From contig NZ_WHSB02000016.1 of assembly GCF_010994755.1 (NCBI RefSeq), positions 1 to 64,000 on the forward strand: DNA of 64,000 bases, given 5' to 3'. Made by a program: the position numbers and the translations under genes. This DNA is from Shinella lacus. Its GTDB lineage: Bacteria > Pseudomonadota > Alphaproteobacteria > Rhizobiales > Rhizobiaceae. Below the pieces are notes generated by a model, which saw only the letters and a program-made list of their open reading frames with translations, was not told the origin of the DNA and made no database searches. Below, piece by piece: positions 49,355-59,953 of this stretch. The number at the start of each line of letters is the position of its first letter. Positions within the stretch are counted from its first letter, which is position 1.

Positions 49355-49984
49355 ATGGCCGCGACGTATCGAGAGTATACCCCAGCTGAAGCAGCTGCGG
49401 TCAGCGGGATTGCTGTGAAGACCGTGCATAATGCCATCGACAAGCGCATTGTCTCGACGGCGACGTCGAGGACTGGCGGTCGAGCGTTGACGGACGACGA
49501 TCTTCTGCACCTCAAGCTGTGGTATGGTGTTGGTTCGATCCTCTCCGCCGAACGCAGGAAGCGTCTTTTCGATGCAATCGCCGATGATCCGAAAGCTGAG
49601 ACGGTCCGGGCCGACGATTACCTTATCGTCGACGTCGCCCGCGCGCGCCAGCAACTGGCGGCTCGCGCCGATGCGTTGCGGGAGGCTGAGGCTGCAATCC
49701 ACAGCGTCAAAGGCGTCGCCGGTGGAGATGCCGTTTTCAAAGGCACCCGCGTTCCCGTCCGCGCTATCGCCGGCATGCGAGCACAGGGCGCTGCGGTTGA
49801 GGAGTTGCTTGACGGCTATCCTGCCCTCACCACGCGTATGATCGAGTTGGCAGAAATCTGGACCGCCGCCCATCCGGCGCGTGGCCGACCCAAGACGCTT
49901 TCCGAGCAGGGGTTGCGCTTGAAGGAGTCGAAGAAGGTTCCTCTGAAATCCGTCTCGCGGCCATCGGCAGGCTCGCATTCGTGA
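49355..49984 (+). CDS. DUF433-type antitoxin
   Basis: A 209-residue protein. An N-terminal MerR-like helix-turn-helix (YTPAEAAAVSGIAVKTVHNA) binds DNA, and a C-terminal DUF433 domain (GDAVFKGTRVPVRAIAGMRA, then AAVEELLDGYPALTTRMIEL) follows. DUF433 proteins act as antitoxins of PIN-like toxins. AAGGAGAA is upstream at normal spacing. The gene overlaps its toxin gene by four bases (GTGA). Confidence 0.85.
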   Translation: MAATYREYTPAEAAAVSGIAVKTVHNAIDKRIVSTATSRTGGRALTDDDLLHLKLWYGVGSILSAERRKRLFDAIADDPKAETVRADDYLIVDVARARQQLAARADALREAEAAIHSVKGVAGGDAVFKGTRVPVRAIAGMRAQGAAVEELLDGYPALTTRMIELAEIWTAAHPARGRPKTLSEQGLRLKESKKVPLKSVSRPSAGSHS

Positions 49985-50361
49985 AATTCCTGATTGATGA
50001 ATGCCTTCATACGTCGCTCGTGACCGTAGCTCAGACCCGCGGCCACGAGTGTTTTCACGTCAATTGGCTGGGATTGAGCGGAGAGACCGATTGGGATCTC
50101 ATGCCGCGCATCGTCGAAGGCAATTTCACCTTCGTGACGAACAATGCCCGCGACTTCCGAAAGCTCTATGCGAAGGAAGAGCTGCATGCGGGCCTCGTCA
50201 TCATCGTCCCGCAAGTTTTGCCGGCTCAGCAACGCGAGATGTTCGATACCGTGCTGGACGAGCTGGCGAACAGTGACGAGCTTCTCAATGAAATCATCGA
50301 GATTTCCGTCGAGGAAGACGCGCTCGTGATTACCCGATACGTCCTCCCGGAAATCGAATAG
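49981..50361 (+). CDS. DUF5615 PIN-like toxin
   Basis: A 126-residue PIN-fold ribonuclease-like toxin. MKFLIDECLHTSLVTVAQTR carries the first catalytic acid pair (D and E), WDLMPRIVEGNFTFVTNNAR DF the later ones. It begins with GTG overlapping the DUF433 gene stop. With that gene it forms a VapBC-like module expected to stabilise the replicon or respond to stress. Confidence 0.85.
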   Translation: MKFLIDECLHTSLVTVAQTRGHECFHVNWLGLSGETDWDLMPRIVEGNFTFVTNNARDFRKLYAKEELHAGLVIIVPQVLPAQQREMFDTVLDELANSDELLNEIIEISVEEDALVITRYVLPEIE

Positions 50362-50418
50362 GCGCCGCCTGGACGCTGGAGCGAAATGCTCTTCGCTGAG
50401 CCGGAGAGCCCCAGGCTA

Positions 50419-53400
50419 TCAGTGAAAATTCCGGCTCTTCACCTTCAGCCGGTCGATCAGAAGATCTGGTGTATAGATGTCGCGTGCCGGCGCCGCTGCC
50501 TTCGGCCGCTCGCGCGGATCCGGCGCACCATTGCCGCGCGCGAACTCGTCGCCCCGGCCATGGGGCAAGAGAAACTGCTCGTCCTGTTCTCCCAGCCGGC
50601 CGAGATCGTCCGACAGGTCGAACAGCCGCTGCGCCAGAAGATGAACGACATCACCTTCCCGCTGGATTTTTCCGTTGATCGCCATCATCGAAGCTGAGAG
50701 AAGAACGCGGCGCTGACGCTCGAACAGCGTCGGCCAGACCACCGCATTGACGATGCCGGTCTCGTCTTCGAGCGTCAGAAACATCACGCCCTTGGCCGAG
50801 CCCGGCCGCTGGCGCACCAGCACGAGACCTCCGGTCATCAGCCAGCGGCCGTCGCGCTCGGCCATCGCATGGGCGCATGTGACCATGCCCTTCTGGCGAA
50901 GGTCTTTGCGGAGGAAGGTGATCGGGTGCTGGCGGAGGGTGAGGCCGGTGTGGGCGTAATCCTCGACGACCTCGTGTCCTGCCCTCATGGAGGGCAAGGC
51001 AACCGACGGCTCCTGCATTTCAGCGATCCGCCGCTCCTCGCGCTCGGCGGCCGCGGCCCAAAGCTCAAGCGGCTCGTCACGCAGACCCTTGATCGCCCAT
51101 AGCGCATCACGGCGCTGGAGCTGCAGCGATGGCAGAAACGCGTCGGCTTCGGCGAGCTTCACCAGCGCAGCCGTCGGCACGCCGGAGCGTCGCCAGAGGT
51201 CGTCGGCCGACGCGAAGGGGTCATCGGCGCGCGCCGCCACGATCCGGGCTGCATCCGCCGTCGAGAGCCCCTTCACCATGCGCAAGCCGAGGCGGACCGC
51301 GCAATGACGGCTTCCATCGACTTGCTCGAGTGTGCAGTCCCAGCGCGAAGCGTTGACGCAGACCGGCCTGATCTCGACACCATGCTGCAGGGCGTCCCTC
51401 ACGATCTGAGCTGGCGCATAAAAACCCATCGGCTGTGAATTGAGAAGCGCGGCACAGAAAGCATCTGGGTGATGGCATTTGACCCAGCTCGACGCATAGG
51501 CAATCAATGCAAAGCTGGCAGCATGGCTTTCCGGAAAGCCGTAGCTGCCGAAGCCTTCCAACTGCGAGAATGTGTTCTCAGCGAACTCCGCAGAGTAGCC
51601 ATTCCTAACCATGCCGGCGATCAGCTTGTCCTTGAACTTGCTGACCCCGCCGGAAAACTTGAAGGTCGCCATGGATTTCCGGAGTTGGTCCGCCTCGCCG
51701 CCAGTAAACCCGGCGCAGACCATGGCGACTTTCATGGCCGACTCTTGAAACAACGGGACACCGAGGGTTTTCGAGAGCACCGCCTCCAGTTCGGGTGTCG
51801 GATAGACGACCGGCTCCTTGCCTTCGCGCCGGCGGAGATAGGGATGCACCATGTCGCCCTGGATCGGCCCGGGTCTAACAATCGCCACCTGCACGACCAG
51901 ATCATAAAATGTGCGCGGTTTCAGGCGCGGAAGCATGGACATCTGCGCCCGGCTTTCGATCTGGAAGGTGCCGAGCGTGTCTGCCTTGCGGATCATGGCG
52001 TAGGTGCGGGAATCTTCGGAAGGAATGGACGCGAGATCCCAAACCTCACCCTTGTGCTCTGCCATCAGCGCGAAAGCCTTGGCCATGCAGGTCAGCATGC
52101 CCAAGGCCAACACGTCCACCTTCATGAATTTCAGTGCCTCGATGTCGTCCTTATCCCATTCGATGACCTGGCGATCGTCCATGCGCGCCGGTTCGATCGG
52201 CACGAGATCGTCGAGCCGGTCATTGGTCAGGACGAAGCCACCGGGATGCTGACCGAGATGGCGCGGCGCCCCCATCAGCTGCTGCGCCAGTTCCAGCGTC
52301 AGCTTCAGCCTGTAATCAGCCGCGTTGAGGTTGTTTTCCCGGATCTGGCGTTCGGAAACCCCTTCCGACCAGCCCCAGACGCCCGACGACAGCTGCCCGA
52401 TCATGTCTTCGGGCAGACCGAGGGCCTTGCCGACATCACGCAGCGCGCCCTTGGCCCTATACCGCGTCACCGTCGAACAGAGCGCCGCCTTGCTGCGACC
52501 GTAGGTGTTGTAGATCCACTGGATGACCTCCTCCCTCCTCTCGTGTTCAAAATCCACGTCGATGTCCGGTGGTTCATCGCGCTCCTGGGAGATAAAGCGC
52601 TCGAAGAGCAGGTCATTGGTATCGGGATCGATGGAGGTGACGCCGAGGCAATAGCAGACGGCGGAATTGGCGGCTGAGCCCCTGCCCTGGCAAAGAATCC
52701 CCTTCGACCGGGCGAACCGGACGATCGAAAACACGGTCAGAAAATAGGGGGCATAGTTCATGACCCGGATCAGCTCCAGCTCGTCGCGCAAGGATTTTTG
52801 GACCTTGTCAGGCACGCCCTCGGGATAGCGATTGGCGGCTCCCTCCCAGGTGAACTTGACCAGCGATTGCTGCGGATCGAGCCCCGGCACGATCGCCTCC
52901 TCGGGATACTGGTATTGCAGCTCGGCGAGGTCGAACTTGCACCGCTCGACAATCTCGCGTCCGCGCGCCAGTGCTTCCGGGTATTCGGCAAAAAGCCGGT
53001 GCATCTCCTCCGGGGTTTTGAGAAAGCGGTCGGCATGACGCTCGCGGTCGAATCCCACATCATCGATGGTCGTGCGGGTGCGGATGCAGGTCACGACATC
53101 CTGGAGCTGCCGCCGGCTCGGCTCATGAAACAGCACATCGTTGGTGACGACGGTGCGAACCTTGAAGCGCGCCGCCATGGTGGCGATGCCGTGCAGGCGC
53201 ATGCGGTCGTTCGGCCGTCGGCGCAGACAGAGGCTGACATAGGCCCGGTCATCGAACAGCTCTGACATCTTGCGAAGCTGCACGGCGCAGGTCTCGTCGG
53301 CTTCGTCGGGCACCAGCATGCCGATCATACCGGCGGCATGCTCTGCGACATCAGCAAAGTCGATGCTGCAATTGCCCTTGCCGCCGCGGCTCTTCCCGAG

Positions 53401-53679
53401 CGACAGCAGCCGCGTCAGCCGCGAATAGGCTGGCCGGTCCATCGGATAGACCAGGATCGACATGCCGTCGGTCAGGTCAAGCCGACACCCGACGACCAGG
53501 CGAACACCGGTCGCCTTGGCCGCCTCCCACGCGCGCACGATGCCGGCGAGGCTGTTGCGATCGACGACGCCGAGCGCATCGATGCCGAGTGCGGCCGCTG
53601 TGGCAAACAGTTCATCGGCGCTGGATGCTCCGCGGAGAAATGAAAAGTGTGTCGTGACCTGAAGCTCGGCATACCTCAT
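50419..53679 (-). CDS. dnaE2: error-prone DNA polymerase DnaE2 (ImuC)
   Basis: A 1086-residue C-family polymerase that performs damage-tolerant, mutagenic synthesis with ImuA and ImuB. The N-terminal PHP domain begins [17 protein letters not shown]. Catalytic aspartates are in [20 protein letters not shown] near residue 390; the finger/thumb region includes [11 protein letters not shown] near 480. The C-terminal OB part has [14 protein letters not shown]. The ATG at 53679 overlaps the imuB stop as ATGA; an ATG eight codons earlier lies inside imuB. It is the last gene of an SOS cassette. Confidence 0.93.
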   Translation of the reverse strand: MRYAELQVTTHFSFLRGASSADELFATAAALGIDALGVVDRNSLAGIVRAWEAAKATGVRLVVGCRLDLTDGMSILVYPMDRPAYSRLTRLLSLGKSRGGKGNCSIDFADVAEHAAGMIGMLVPDEADETCAVQLRKMSELFDDRAYVSLCLRRRPNDRMRLHGIATMAARFKVRTVVTNDVLFHEPSRRQLQDVVTCIRTRTTIDDVGFDRERHADRFLKTPEEMHRLFAEYPEALARGREIVERCKFDLAELQYQYPEEAIVPGLDPQQSLVKFTWEGAANRYPEGVPDKVQKSLRDELELIRVMNYAPYFLTVFSIVRFARSKGILCQGRGSAANSAVCYCLGVTSIDPDTNDLLFERFISQERDEPPDIDVDFEHERREEVIQWIYNTYGRSKAALCSTVTRYRAKGALRDVGKALGLPEDMIGQLSSGVWGWSEGVSERQIRENNLNAADYRLKLTLELAQQLMGAPRHLGQHPGGFVLTNDRLDDLVPIEPARMDDRQVIEWDKDDIEALKFMKVDVLALGMLTCMAKAFALMAEHKGEVWDLASIPSEDSRTYAMIRKADTLGTFQIESRAQMSMLPRLKPRTFYDLVVQVAIVRPGPIQGDMVHPYLRRREGKEPVVYPTPELEAVLSKTLGVPLFQESAMKVAMVCAGFTGGEADQLRKSMATFKFSGGVSKFKDKLIAGMVRNGYSAEFAENTFSQLEGFGSYGFPESHAASFALIAYASSWVKCHHPDAFCAALLNSQPMGFYAPAQIVRDALQHGVEIRPVCVNASRWDCTLEQVDGSRHCAVRLGLRMVKGLSTADAARIVAARADDPFASADDLWRRSGVPTAALVKLAEADAFLPSLQLQRRDALWAIKGLRDEPLELWAAAAEREERRIAEMQEPSVALPSMRAGHEVVEDYAHTGLTLRQHPITFLRKDLRQKGMVTCAHAMAERDGRWLMTGGLVLVRQRPGSAKGVMFLTLEDETGIVNAVVWPTLFERQRRVLLSASMMAINGKIQREGDVVHLLAQRLFDLSDDLGRLGEQDEQFLLPHGRGDEFARGNGAPDPRERPKAAAPARDIYTPDLLIDRLKVKSRNFH

Positions 53680-55190
53680 CCGAACACCCCATGCACGAAC
53701 CACAGATGCGAACCGGTCTCAGGATCGATACCGTCGCCGGCGCGGTAGACCCAGTAACGCCCGCCAAGCTCGTCCTCGACCACGAAGTAGTCCCTGACCG
53801 CCTGGAACTCGCGCGGCCGGCGCCACCACTCGCCAAAAATCCGTTCCGGGCCATCGGCGCGCACGACCTTCCGGCGCTTGCCGCGCCAGGTGAATATCGC
53901 TGGCGGCTGGTCCGGCAGGAGCGCGATGACCTCAATGCGTTCAGGGTTTGCGAAGAGCCGCGTCGGTCGCGGCCATTTCACCGCCCAGGCCTCGCCGATG
54001 TCAGGCGCGGTCGCGGCGATGCGCCGGATTGAACGCTCCGGCACGTCGGAAGCGACAGGCGCGACACGGAACAGCCGGTGGCCGCGATTGCCGAGGATGT
54101 CGACCAGCGGCGTGATGTCGGCGATCTCCTCCTCGATAAGCGAGGAAGCGACCTGCCGTTCCTCCAGCGGCTCGGCGAAGACGGCGACCAGCACCAGCTT
54201 CTCGATGCCAAATCCGGGATCGATGGTCTCGATGCGGTCGCAGAGCAGCTTCGACAGCCGGGCCGGATCGCGGACAGGTTTGGCAAGACCAGCACGCAGA
54301 TGCTGCCTGGTGTTGTCGACGCGATGGATGAAAAGGTCGCAGCGCCGCGCGCCGAGGCCATCCTCGGCAAGGCGCGCCGAGAGCTGGCCGACCAGCCGGC
54401 GCACATATTTGGCAATAGTCTCCGGCGCACCGATGGGCTCGGCAAAATTCTTGGCGACCTCGACAAGCTCCGGCGTGCGGATCGGCTCGATCGGTTCGGC
54501 GATGCGGCCGAACATCTGGTCGAGCCGACGTGCGGGCTCCGACCCGAACCGCAACGTCAGCGGCGCACGCGGCATGGCCGAGAGTTGGCCAACCGTGTCG
54601 ATGCCGAGGACTCGCAGGCCCTGGACGATCTCCGCCGGCAGCCGTAGCGCGACGATCGGCAGGTCGATGACGGCTTTCGTGACGTCGCCCGCCGGCACCA
54701 CCGTCGTTTCCGCCGCCAGCAGCCGGGCGAGCGCATGCGCGGCGCCCCATGTATCGGCGACAGCGGCGCGAGCCGTCAGCCCGCGGCCGCGCAGCATGTT
54801 GACGAGGCCCGACACGAGCAGCGCCTCGCCGCCGCGCAGGTGATCCGCGCCTTCGGTATCGATAACGAGACCGTCGGCGCCATCGACGGCGACGACGGGG
54901 CTATATTGCCGGAGCGCCCACAATGCCAGCCGCTCCAGCGCAGCCGCATCCTCGGACGGCGCTGCGTCGACCATGAGGAGATCGGCGATCATAGCCTGCG
55001 CCTTGCTGGCGGCCATGCCGACGCGCAGGCCGAGCTTCAGGGCTGTCGGATCGGCGGCCGAGATCCATCGCTTGGATCCCCGGCGCGCAATCACGACTAG
55101 CGGCTTGTCAGCCGGCAAGGCTTCGCCAGCGTGCCGTCTGATCCGCTCCGTCGCGAGCTGTGGGAAGTAGACAGATACGACCCTGGGCAT
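53676..55190 (-). CDS. imuB: ImuB, Y-family-like protein of the SOS mutasome
   Basis: A 504-residue Y-family relative that links ImuA, DnaE2 and the beta clamp. The N-terminus [16 protein letters not shown] replaces the catalytic D-x-D/D motif seen in the dinB product encoded nearby (HVDMDAFYASVE), so it is predicted to be catalytically inactive, as is known for the family. Helix-hairpin-helix and little-finger regions follow ([20 protein letters not shown] near 205). The start at 55190 is supported by GGAG six bases upstream; an ATG six codons earlier is possible. It overlaps imuA by 83 bases and dnaE2 by 4. Confidence 0.92.
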   Translation of the reverse strand: MPRVVSVYFPQLATERIRRHAGEALPADKPLVVIARRGSKRWISAADPTALKLGLRVGMAASKAQAMIADLLMVDAAPSEDAAALERLALWALRQYSPVVAVDGADGLVIDTEGADHLRGGEALLVSGLVNMLRGRGLTARAAVADTWGAAHALARLLAAETTVVPAGDVTKAVIDLPIVALRLPAEIVQGLRVLGIDTVGQLSAMPRAPLTLRFGSEPARRLDQMFGRIAEPIEPIRTPELVEVAKNFAEPIGAPETIAKYVRRLVGQLSARLAEDGLGARRCDLFIHRVDNTRQHLRAGLAKPVRDPARLSKLLCDRIETIDPGFGIEKLVLVAVFAEPLEERQVASSLIEEEIADITPLVDILGNRGHRLFRVAPVASDVPERSIRRIAATAPDIGEAWAVKWPRPTRLFANPERIEVIALLPDQPPAIFTWRGKRRKVVRADGPERIFGEWWRRPREFQAVRDYFVVEDELGGRYWVYRAGDGIDPETGSHLWFVHGVFG

Positions 55191-55866
55191 CGGGGGCTCC
55201 AATTTCAAATTCGGCGCATTCGCCGGCTTTCACGCGCATCAGTTCTGCGAGCCAACGCGCCCTCCCGACGCCGGCAACAGGCAGTCTTTCCGACGGCAAG
55301 GTGCTGATGCGCCATCGCGTCGTCGAGGCGGTCGGCTGCCCATAGTCCGAGGCCTCGTTTTGCCTTCGCCATCGCCGCAGCACGATGCCCATGGCCCCCG
55401 TCTTCTCGGCGGCGAGCTGCAGACGCCGCGAGGCGGTCATCGGCAGACGGACAAGCTCGCCGATCACGGCAGCAAGCCCACCGAAGGACAATCCCTCCTC
55501 CATCGCGGACAGCGCCTCCTCTTCCCGATCGCTTTCGCAAAAGACCACACGGTCTGGATGGAGCCCTGCCTGGGCGACAGCAGGGAAAAACAGGTCAGGG
55601 CGCGTCATGCACCAGAGCACCTTGCCTCTTGATCGGGCAGCGATGCCGGCGACGAACAACGCAGCCGCGGCCCCATCGACGGTCCCTCCCCCGCCGCCGG
55701 CGACCTCGTGCAAAGCGCCGAAGGCCAGACCTCCCCCCGGCAGTACCCGATCAACCTCGGCAACGCCGAAAGGCAGGACCTGCCTTGCGCGCGGCGAGCC
55801 GCCTTCAAGCTGCTCAATGCGCTCGCGAAGCTCGGCCAGCACGGGGTTGAGGGCATGGTTGGCCAC
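55108..55866 (-). CDS. imuA: ImuA, RecA-like accessory of the SOS mutasome
   Basis: A 252-residue RecA-fold protein. FGVAEVDRVLPGGGLAFGAL matches the family start, and VLWCMTRPDLFFPAVAQAGL with VVFCESDREEEALSAMEEGL form the core. It lacks a good Walker A, as expected for ImuA. The start is GTG at 55866, with AAGGAG 13 bases upstream, farther than usual. It is the first gene of imuA-imuB-dnaE2, and a LexA box lies 51 bases upstream. Confidence 0.9.
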   Translation of the reverse strand: MANHALNPVLAELRERIEQLEGGSPRARQVLPFGVAEVDRVLPGGGLAFGALHEVAGGGGGTVDGAAAALFVAGIAARSRGKVLWCMTRPDLFFPAVAQAGLHPDRVVFCESDREEEALSAMEEGLSFGGLAAVIGELVRLPMTASRRLQLAAEKTGAMGIVLRRWRRQNEASDYGQPTASTTRWRISTLPSERLPVAGVGRARWLAELMRVKAGECAEFEIGAPDAQGRICLLPTARDGADQTARWRSLAG

Positions 55867-55916
55867 GGCAGAATTGTTGCTCCTTCAGGGTTTGCAGCGG
55901 TTCTCTAAGCTGATAT

Positions 55917-55931
55917 GTTCATTATTTGTTC
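55917..55931 (-). promoter_or_regulatory. LexA (SOS) box of the imuA operon
   Basis: GTTCATTATTTGTTC is an exact GTTC-N7-GTTC direct repeat, the alphaproteobacterial LexA site. It lies in the imuA upstream region in AT-rich DNA. The divergent UvrD-like gene starts 143 bases away on the other side and could share it. Confidence 0.85.
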
Positions 55932-56073
55932 CGATTGCCCAACTGAGTCAATCGGGCCTCCGGTCCGGAAATTGTTCCTCGGCTAAGTCGTTGAAACGAA
56001 TCCCTTAGCTGCATCAAGGAGATATCTGGTGATCGGAGGGGTAGGAAATTTTTCTTAGGCATGCTGGGGACAA

Positions 56074-58143
56074 ATGGCGGCTACGCATCTCGAAAAACTC
56101 AACGACCGGCAACGCGAGGCCGTCGAACATGGCGTTGGTCTGCCCGACGGGAAGATCGGCGGCCCGCTGCTTATCATCGCCGGCGCGGGCTCCGGCAAGA
56201 CCAACACCCTGGCGCATCGCGTCGCCCATCTGATCGTCAACGGCGCCGATCCGCGGCGCATTCTGCTGATGACGTTTTCCCGGCGAGCGGCTTCAGAAAT
56301 GGCGCGCCGGGTGCAACGTATCTGCCGGCAGGTGCTGGGTGACAATGCCGCCGTCATGAGGGACGCTCTCGCATGGGCCGGCACGTTTCATGGTATCGGC
56401 GCCCGGCTCTTGCGGATGTATGCCGAGCAGATCGGTCTCAGCGTCGATTTCACCATCCACGACCGCGAGGACAGCGCCGACCTGATGAACCTCGTCCGGC
56501 ATGACCTTGGCTTTTCCGCCAAGCAAAGCCGCTTCCCCACCAAGAGCACCTGCATTGCGATCTATTCCCGCGTGGTCAATTCCGAGGCTTCGATCAAGGA
56601 TATCCTGAAGTCCTCGTATCCGTGGGTGCTGGAATGGGAAGAGGAGCTGAAGCAGCTCTTCGCCGCCTATGTTGAGGCGAAGCAGGCGCAGAACGTTCTG
56701 GATTACGACGACCTCTTGCTCTACTGGGCGCAGATGGTTTCCGAACCAGAGCTGGCCGAGGACGTCGGCAACCGTTTCGACCACATTCTCGTCGACGAAT
56801 ACCAGGACACCAATCGCCTGCAGGCGTCGATCTTGATGTCGCTGGCGCCCGGCGGCCGCGGGCTGACTGTCGTCGGCGACGACGCACAGTCGATCTATTC
56901 CTTCCGCGCCGCGACCATCCGCAACATCCTCGATTTCCCGAAGGAATTCTCGCCGAAGCCGGCCGATGTCATAACGCTCGACCGCAATTATCGCTCGACC
57001 CAGCCGATCCTGGCTGCGGCCAACGGTGTCATCGAATTGGCGCGGGAACGCTATACGAAAAATCTCTGGACCGATCGGGTCTCCGAGCAACGGCCCATGC
57101 TCGTCACAGTGAAGGACGAGATCGATCAGGCCGCCTATATCGTCGAGCAGGTGCTGGCCAACCGCGAGATCGGCATGACGCTGAAGCAGCAGGCGGTGCT
57201 CTTTCGAACATCGAGCCACAGCAATGCGCTGGAGATCGAGCTCACGCGGAGAAACATTCCCTTTGTCAAATTCGGCGGCCTCAAGTTCCTCGACGCCGCG
57301 CATGTCAAGGACATGCTGGCGGTCATGCGGTTCGCGCAGAACCCGCGCGACCGGGTTGCCGGGTTCCGGGTCTTGAAACTTCTACCTGGCATCGGGCCGA
57401 AGCTGGCCGGCAAGATCCTCGACACGATCGCGGTTGATCCCGAGCCGTTGCAGTCGCTCGCCGAAATCCCGGCGCCCGCCAAGACCGGCGACGACTGGCC
57501 CGCCTTTGTCACGCTGGTCACGGCGTTGCGAAAGGCCGAGGCCGGCTGGCCTGCTGAAATCGGCACGGTGCGGATGTGGTACGAGCCGCATCTCGACCGC
57601 ATCCATGAGGATGCGGACACCCGCAAGGATGACCTGCTGCAGCTCGAACAGATTGCCGGCGGCTATGCGAGCCGCGAACGTTTTCTCACGGAATTGACCC
57701 TGGACCCGCCGGACGCCACCAGCGACCAGGCCGGCGTGCCGCTGCTCGATGAGGACTATCTGATCTTGAGCACGATCCATTCGGCCAAGGGCCAGGAATG
57801 GCGTGCCGTGTTCATGCTCAATGTCGTCGACGGCTGCATCCCGTCTGACCTTGGCACCGGCTCTACCCCTGAACTCGAGGAAGAACGCCGTCTGCTTTAT
57901 GTCGGCATGACCCGGGCGCGCGACAACCTCACGCTGATCACGCTGCAGCGCTTCTTCACGCACGGCCAGAATGCCCAGGGCGACCGCCATGTCTATGCGT
58001 CGCGAACCCGCTTCATACCGGCCACGCTCTTGCAGTTCTTCGAAACGGCAAGCTGGCCAAAGATATCGGCCGCCGCCAACGAGCAGAGCAGTCGCCAGGT
58101 TCGCGTCGATATCGGTGCGCGAATGCGCTCGATGTGGAAATGA
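56074..58143 (+). CDS. UvrD/PcrA-type SF1 DNA helicase
   Basis: A 689-residue 3'-5' helicase. Motifs in order: LNDRQREAV (Q motif), IIAGAGSGKTNTL near 34-46, DHILVDEYQDTN near 238-249, VVGDDAQSIYSFRAAT near 266-281, LDRNYRSTQPIL near 306, STIHSAKGQEWRAVF near 567, and YVGMTRARDNLTLI near 608. It is slightly shorter than UvrD. The stop is three bases before the dinB start, so helicase and polymerase are co-expressed. GGGGA is close to the ATG. Confidence 0.9.
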   Translation: MAATHLEKLNDRQREAVEHGVGLPDGKIGGPLLIIAGAGSGKTNTLAHRVAHLIVNGADPRRILLMTFSRRAASEMARRVQRICRQVLGDNAAVMRDALAWAGTFHGIGARLLRMYAEQIGLSVDFTIHDREDSADLMNLVRHDLGFSAKQSRFPTKSTCIAIYSRVVNSEASIKDILKSSYPWVLEWEEELKQLFAAYVEAKQAQNVLDYDDLLLYWAQMVSEPELAEDVGNRFDHILVDEYQDTNRLQASILMSLAPGGRGLTVVGDDAQSIYSFRAATIRNILDFPKEFSPKPADVITLDRNYRSTQPILAAANGVIELARERYTKNLWTDRVSEQRPMLVTVKDEIDQAAYIVEQVLANREIGMTLKQQAVLFRTSSHSNALEIELTRRNIPFVKFGGLKFLDAAHVKDMLAVMRFAQNPRDRVAGFRVLKLLPGIGPKLAGKILDTIAVDPEPLQSLAEIPAPAKTGDDWPAFVTLVTALRKAEAGWPAEIGTVRMWYEPHLDRIHEDADTRKDDLLQLEQIAGGYASRERFLTELTLDPPDATSDQAGVPLLDEDYLILSTIHSAKGQEWRAVFMLNVVDGCIPSDLGTGSTPELEEERRLLYVGMTRARDNLTLITLQRFFTHGQNAQGDRHVYASRTRFIPATLLQFFETASWPKISAAANEQSSRQVRVDIGARMRSMWK

Positions 58144-58146
58144 GCG

Positions 58147-59271
58147 ATGCAGCCCATTATTTTGGCCGAGATAGAGGAGCATAAACCGGATCGCGAAGAT
58201 CGGGTCCGGCGCATCATTCATGTGGACATGGATGCGTTTTATGCCTCCGTCGAACAACGCGATAATCCCGAACTGCGGGGCAAACCCGTTGCTGTGGGCG
58301 GCGCGGCCGCCCGCGGCGTCGTGGCGGCAGCAAGCTATGAGGCCCGTGTGTTCGGCGTGCGATCCGCTCTGCCATCGATCACCGCCAAGCGGCGCTGCCC
58401 GGATCTGATCTTCGTTTCACCCCGCTTCGATGTCTATCGAACCGTTTCATCGCAGATCCATGCAATCTTCGCCGAATACACTGATCTGATCGAGCCCCTG
58501 TCGCTCGACGAAGCCTATCTCGATGTCACCGACAACAAGCAGGGCATTGCGATCGCGACGGAGATCGCCACGAGGATCCGCGCCCGCATCAAGGATGTCA
58601 CCGGGCTGAACGCCTCGGCCGGTATCTCGTATTGCAAGTTTCTGGCCAAGATGGCCTCCGACCTCAACAAGCCCAACGGCCAGGCGGTCATTACGCCCAA
58701 AAACGGGCCGGCTTTCGTCGAGGGGCTCGCCGTCAAGAGATTCCACGGCGTCGGGCCCGCGACTGCGGCCAAAATGGAGCGGCTCGGCATCCTGACGGGC
58801 GCCGATCTCAAGGCGAAGTCGCTTGCTTTCCTGCAGGAGCATTTCGGGAAGTCGGGCGCCTGGTATTACAATATCTCCCGAGGCATCGACGATCGACCGG
58901 TCCGCCCGGATCGGGAGCGCAAGTCGGTCGGCGCCGAGGATACCTTCATGACCGACCTCTTCGATCTGGATGCGGCTCGTGCGGAAATCTCCCCGCTCAT
59001 CGACAAGGTCTGGCGGCATTGCGAGGCCAAGGACTTGCATGGCCGCTCCGTCACCCTGAAAGTGAAATATGCCGACTTCCAGATTATCACGCGGAGCAGG
59101 ACCGAAGCCACCGCGTTCAGCTCGCCCGGCGAGATCGTGGCGACGGTCCAGACGCTCCTCGCCCCCCTGTTTCCGACGGCGAAAGGCATCCGCCTCCTCG
59201 GCGTGACCCTGTCCTCGTTTGGCGACGAAACCGCGAGCGGACCTGCCGATCAACTTCGGTTGGAGATTTAG
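58147..59271 (+). CDS. dinB: DNA polymerase IV (DinB), Y family
   Basis: A 374-residue translesion polymerase. The catalytic motifs are intact: IHVDMDAFYASVEQ near residue 24 and EPLSLDEAYLDVT near 114-126. The helix-hairpin-helix region has FHGVGPATAAKMERLGI near 198. The C-terminus ends LRLEI without an obvious strong beta-clamp motif. The ATG at 58147 follows the helicase stop by three bases; an internal start near the HVDMD motif would shorten it by about 25 residues. Confidence 0.92.
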   Translation: MQPIILAEIEEHKPDREDRVRRIIHVDMDAFYASVEQRDNPELRGKPVAVGGAAARGVVAAASYEARVFGVRSALPSITAKRRCPDLIFVSPRFDVYRTVSSQIHAIFAEYTDLIEPLSLDEAYLDVTDNKQGIAIATEIATRIRARIKDVTGLNASAGISYCKFLAKMASDLNKPNGQAVITPKNGPAFVEGLAVKRFHGVGPATAAKMERLGILTGADLKAKSLAFLQEHFGKSGAWYYNISRGIDDRPVRPDRERKSVGAEDTFMTDLFDLDAARAEISPLIDKVWRHCEAKDLHGRSVTLKVKYADFQIITRSRTEATAFSSPGEIVATVQTLLAPLFPTAKGIRLLGVTLSSFGDETASGPADQLRLEI

Positions 59272-59362
59272 GCTCACCCTCTTCTTGATCGTCGCATCGA
59301 AATCCTCAGCCGCCGCGCTAGATTATTGCGGAGCCAGAATTCGCGGAGCCGCCGGAGGGACC

Positions 59363-59953
59363 ATGTGCAACGATTATAGGCTGATGGTCGAACTTGCCTC
59401 GGTCATCGAGGAATTCGAGCACCTCAAGATCAAGATCCGCTTCCCCGAGGGCAGGCCCAACATCGAAGCGCGCGAGGACATCAGGATCACCGACACGGCG
59501 CCCATCGTTCGCACAGCCGCTGGCGAGCGTGGGGTCGGCGAGTTGGTGCAGCGCCGATGGAGTTGGCCGAGCCCGACCAAGAAGCCGGTCTATAATTTCC
59601 GGTCGGAGGGCCGCGAGTTCAATTCGCACCGGGCCCTCGTCATTGCTGACGCCTTCTTCGAATTCACAACGCCAGAGGATCCGAAAAAGAAGCGGAAAAA
59701 CAAATGGATGTTCCGGAAGGCCGGCGAGCCGATCTTCGCGATCGCCGGCATCTGGCGCGAGACGGAGGAGGTTGGCGAAGCCTTCACCATGCTCACGATG
59801 GAACCCGGTCCCGATATCGCACCCTACCACGACCGCCAGATCGTCATCCTCGAGCGCGAGGCATGGGCGGATTGGCTAGATCCCTCCGTTTCCGCCAAGA
59901 CGCTGATCAAGCCGCTGCCGGCCGGCTCCCTTTCCGCGGAGCAGGTGGGCTGA
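59363..59953 (+). CDS. SOS-response-associated peptidase (SRAP/YedK/HMCES type)
   Basis: A 196-residue SRAP-domain protein. The N-terminal MCNDY exposes the catalytic Cys2 after Met removal, which in this family forms a thiazolidine cross-link with abasic sites in single-stranded DNA. FNSHRALVIADAFFEF supplies the conserved Asn/Arg/Glu part, and IAPYHDRQIVIL the conserved His. GGAGG lies a few bases before the ATG at 59363. It is shorter than E. coli YedK (222). It sits 91 bases after dinB. Confidence 0.88.
   Translation: MCNDYRLMVELASVIEEFEHLKIKIRFPEGRPNIEAREDIRITDTAPIVRTAAGERGVGELVQRRWSWPSPTKKPVYNFRSEGREFNSHRALVIADAFFEFTTPEDPKKKRKNKWMFRKAGEPIFAIAGIWRETEEVGEAFTMLTMEPGPDIAPYHDRQIVILEREAWADWLDPSVSAKTLIKPLPAGSLSAEQVG

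Noticed and set aside
51469-52677. A 402-codon open frame on the plus strand inside dnaE2
   Set aside because: It is antisense to conserved polymerase motifs, so a shadow.
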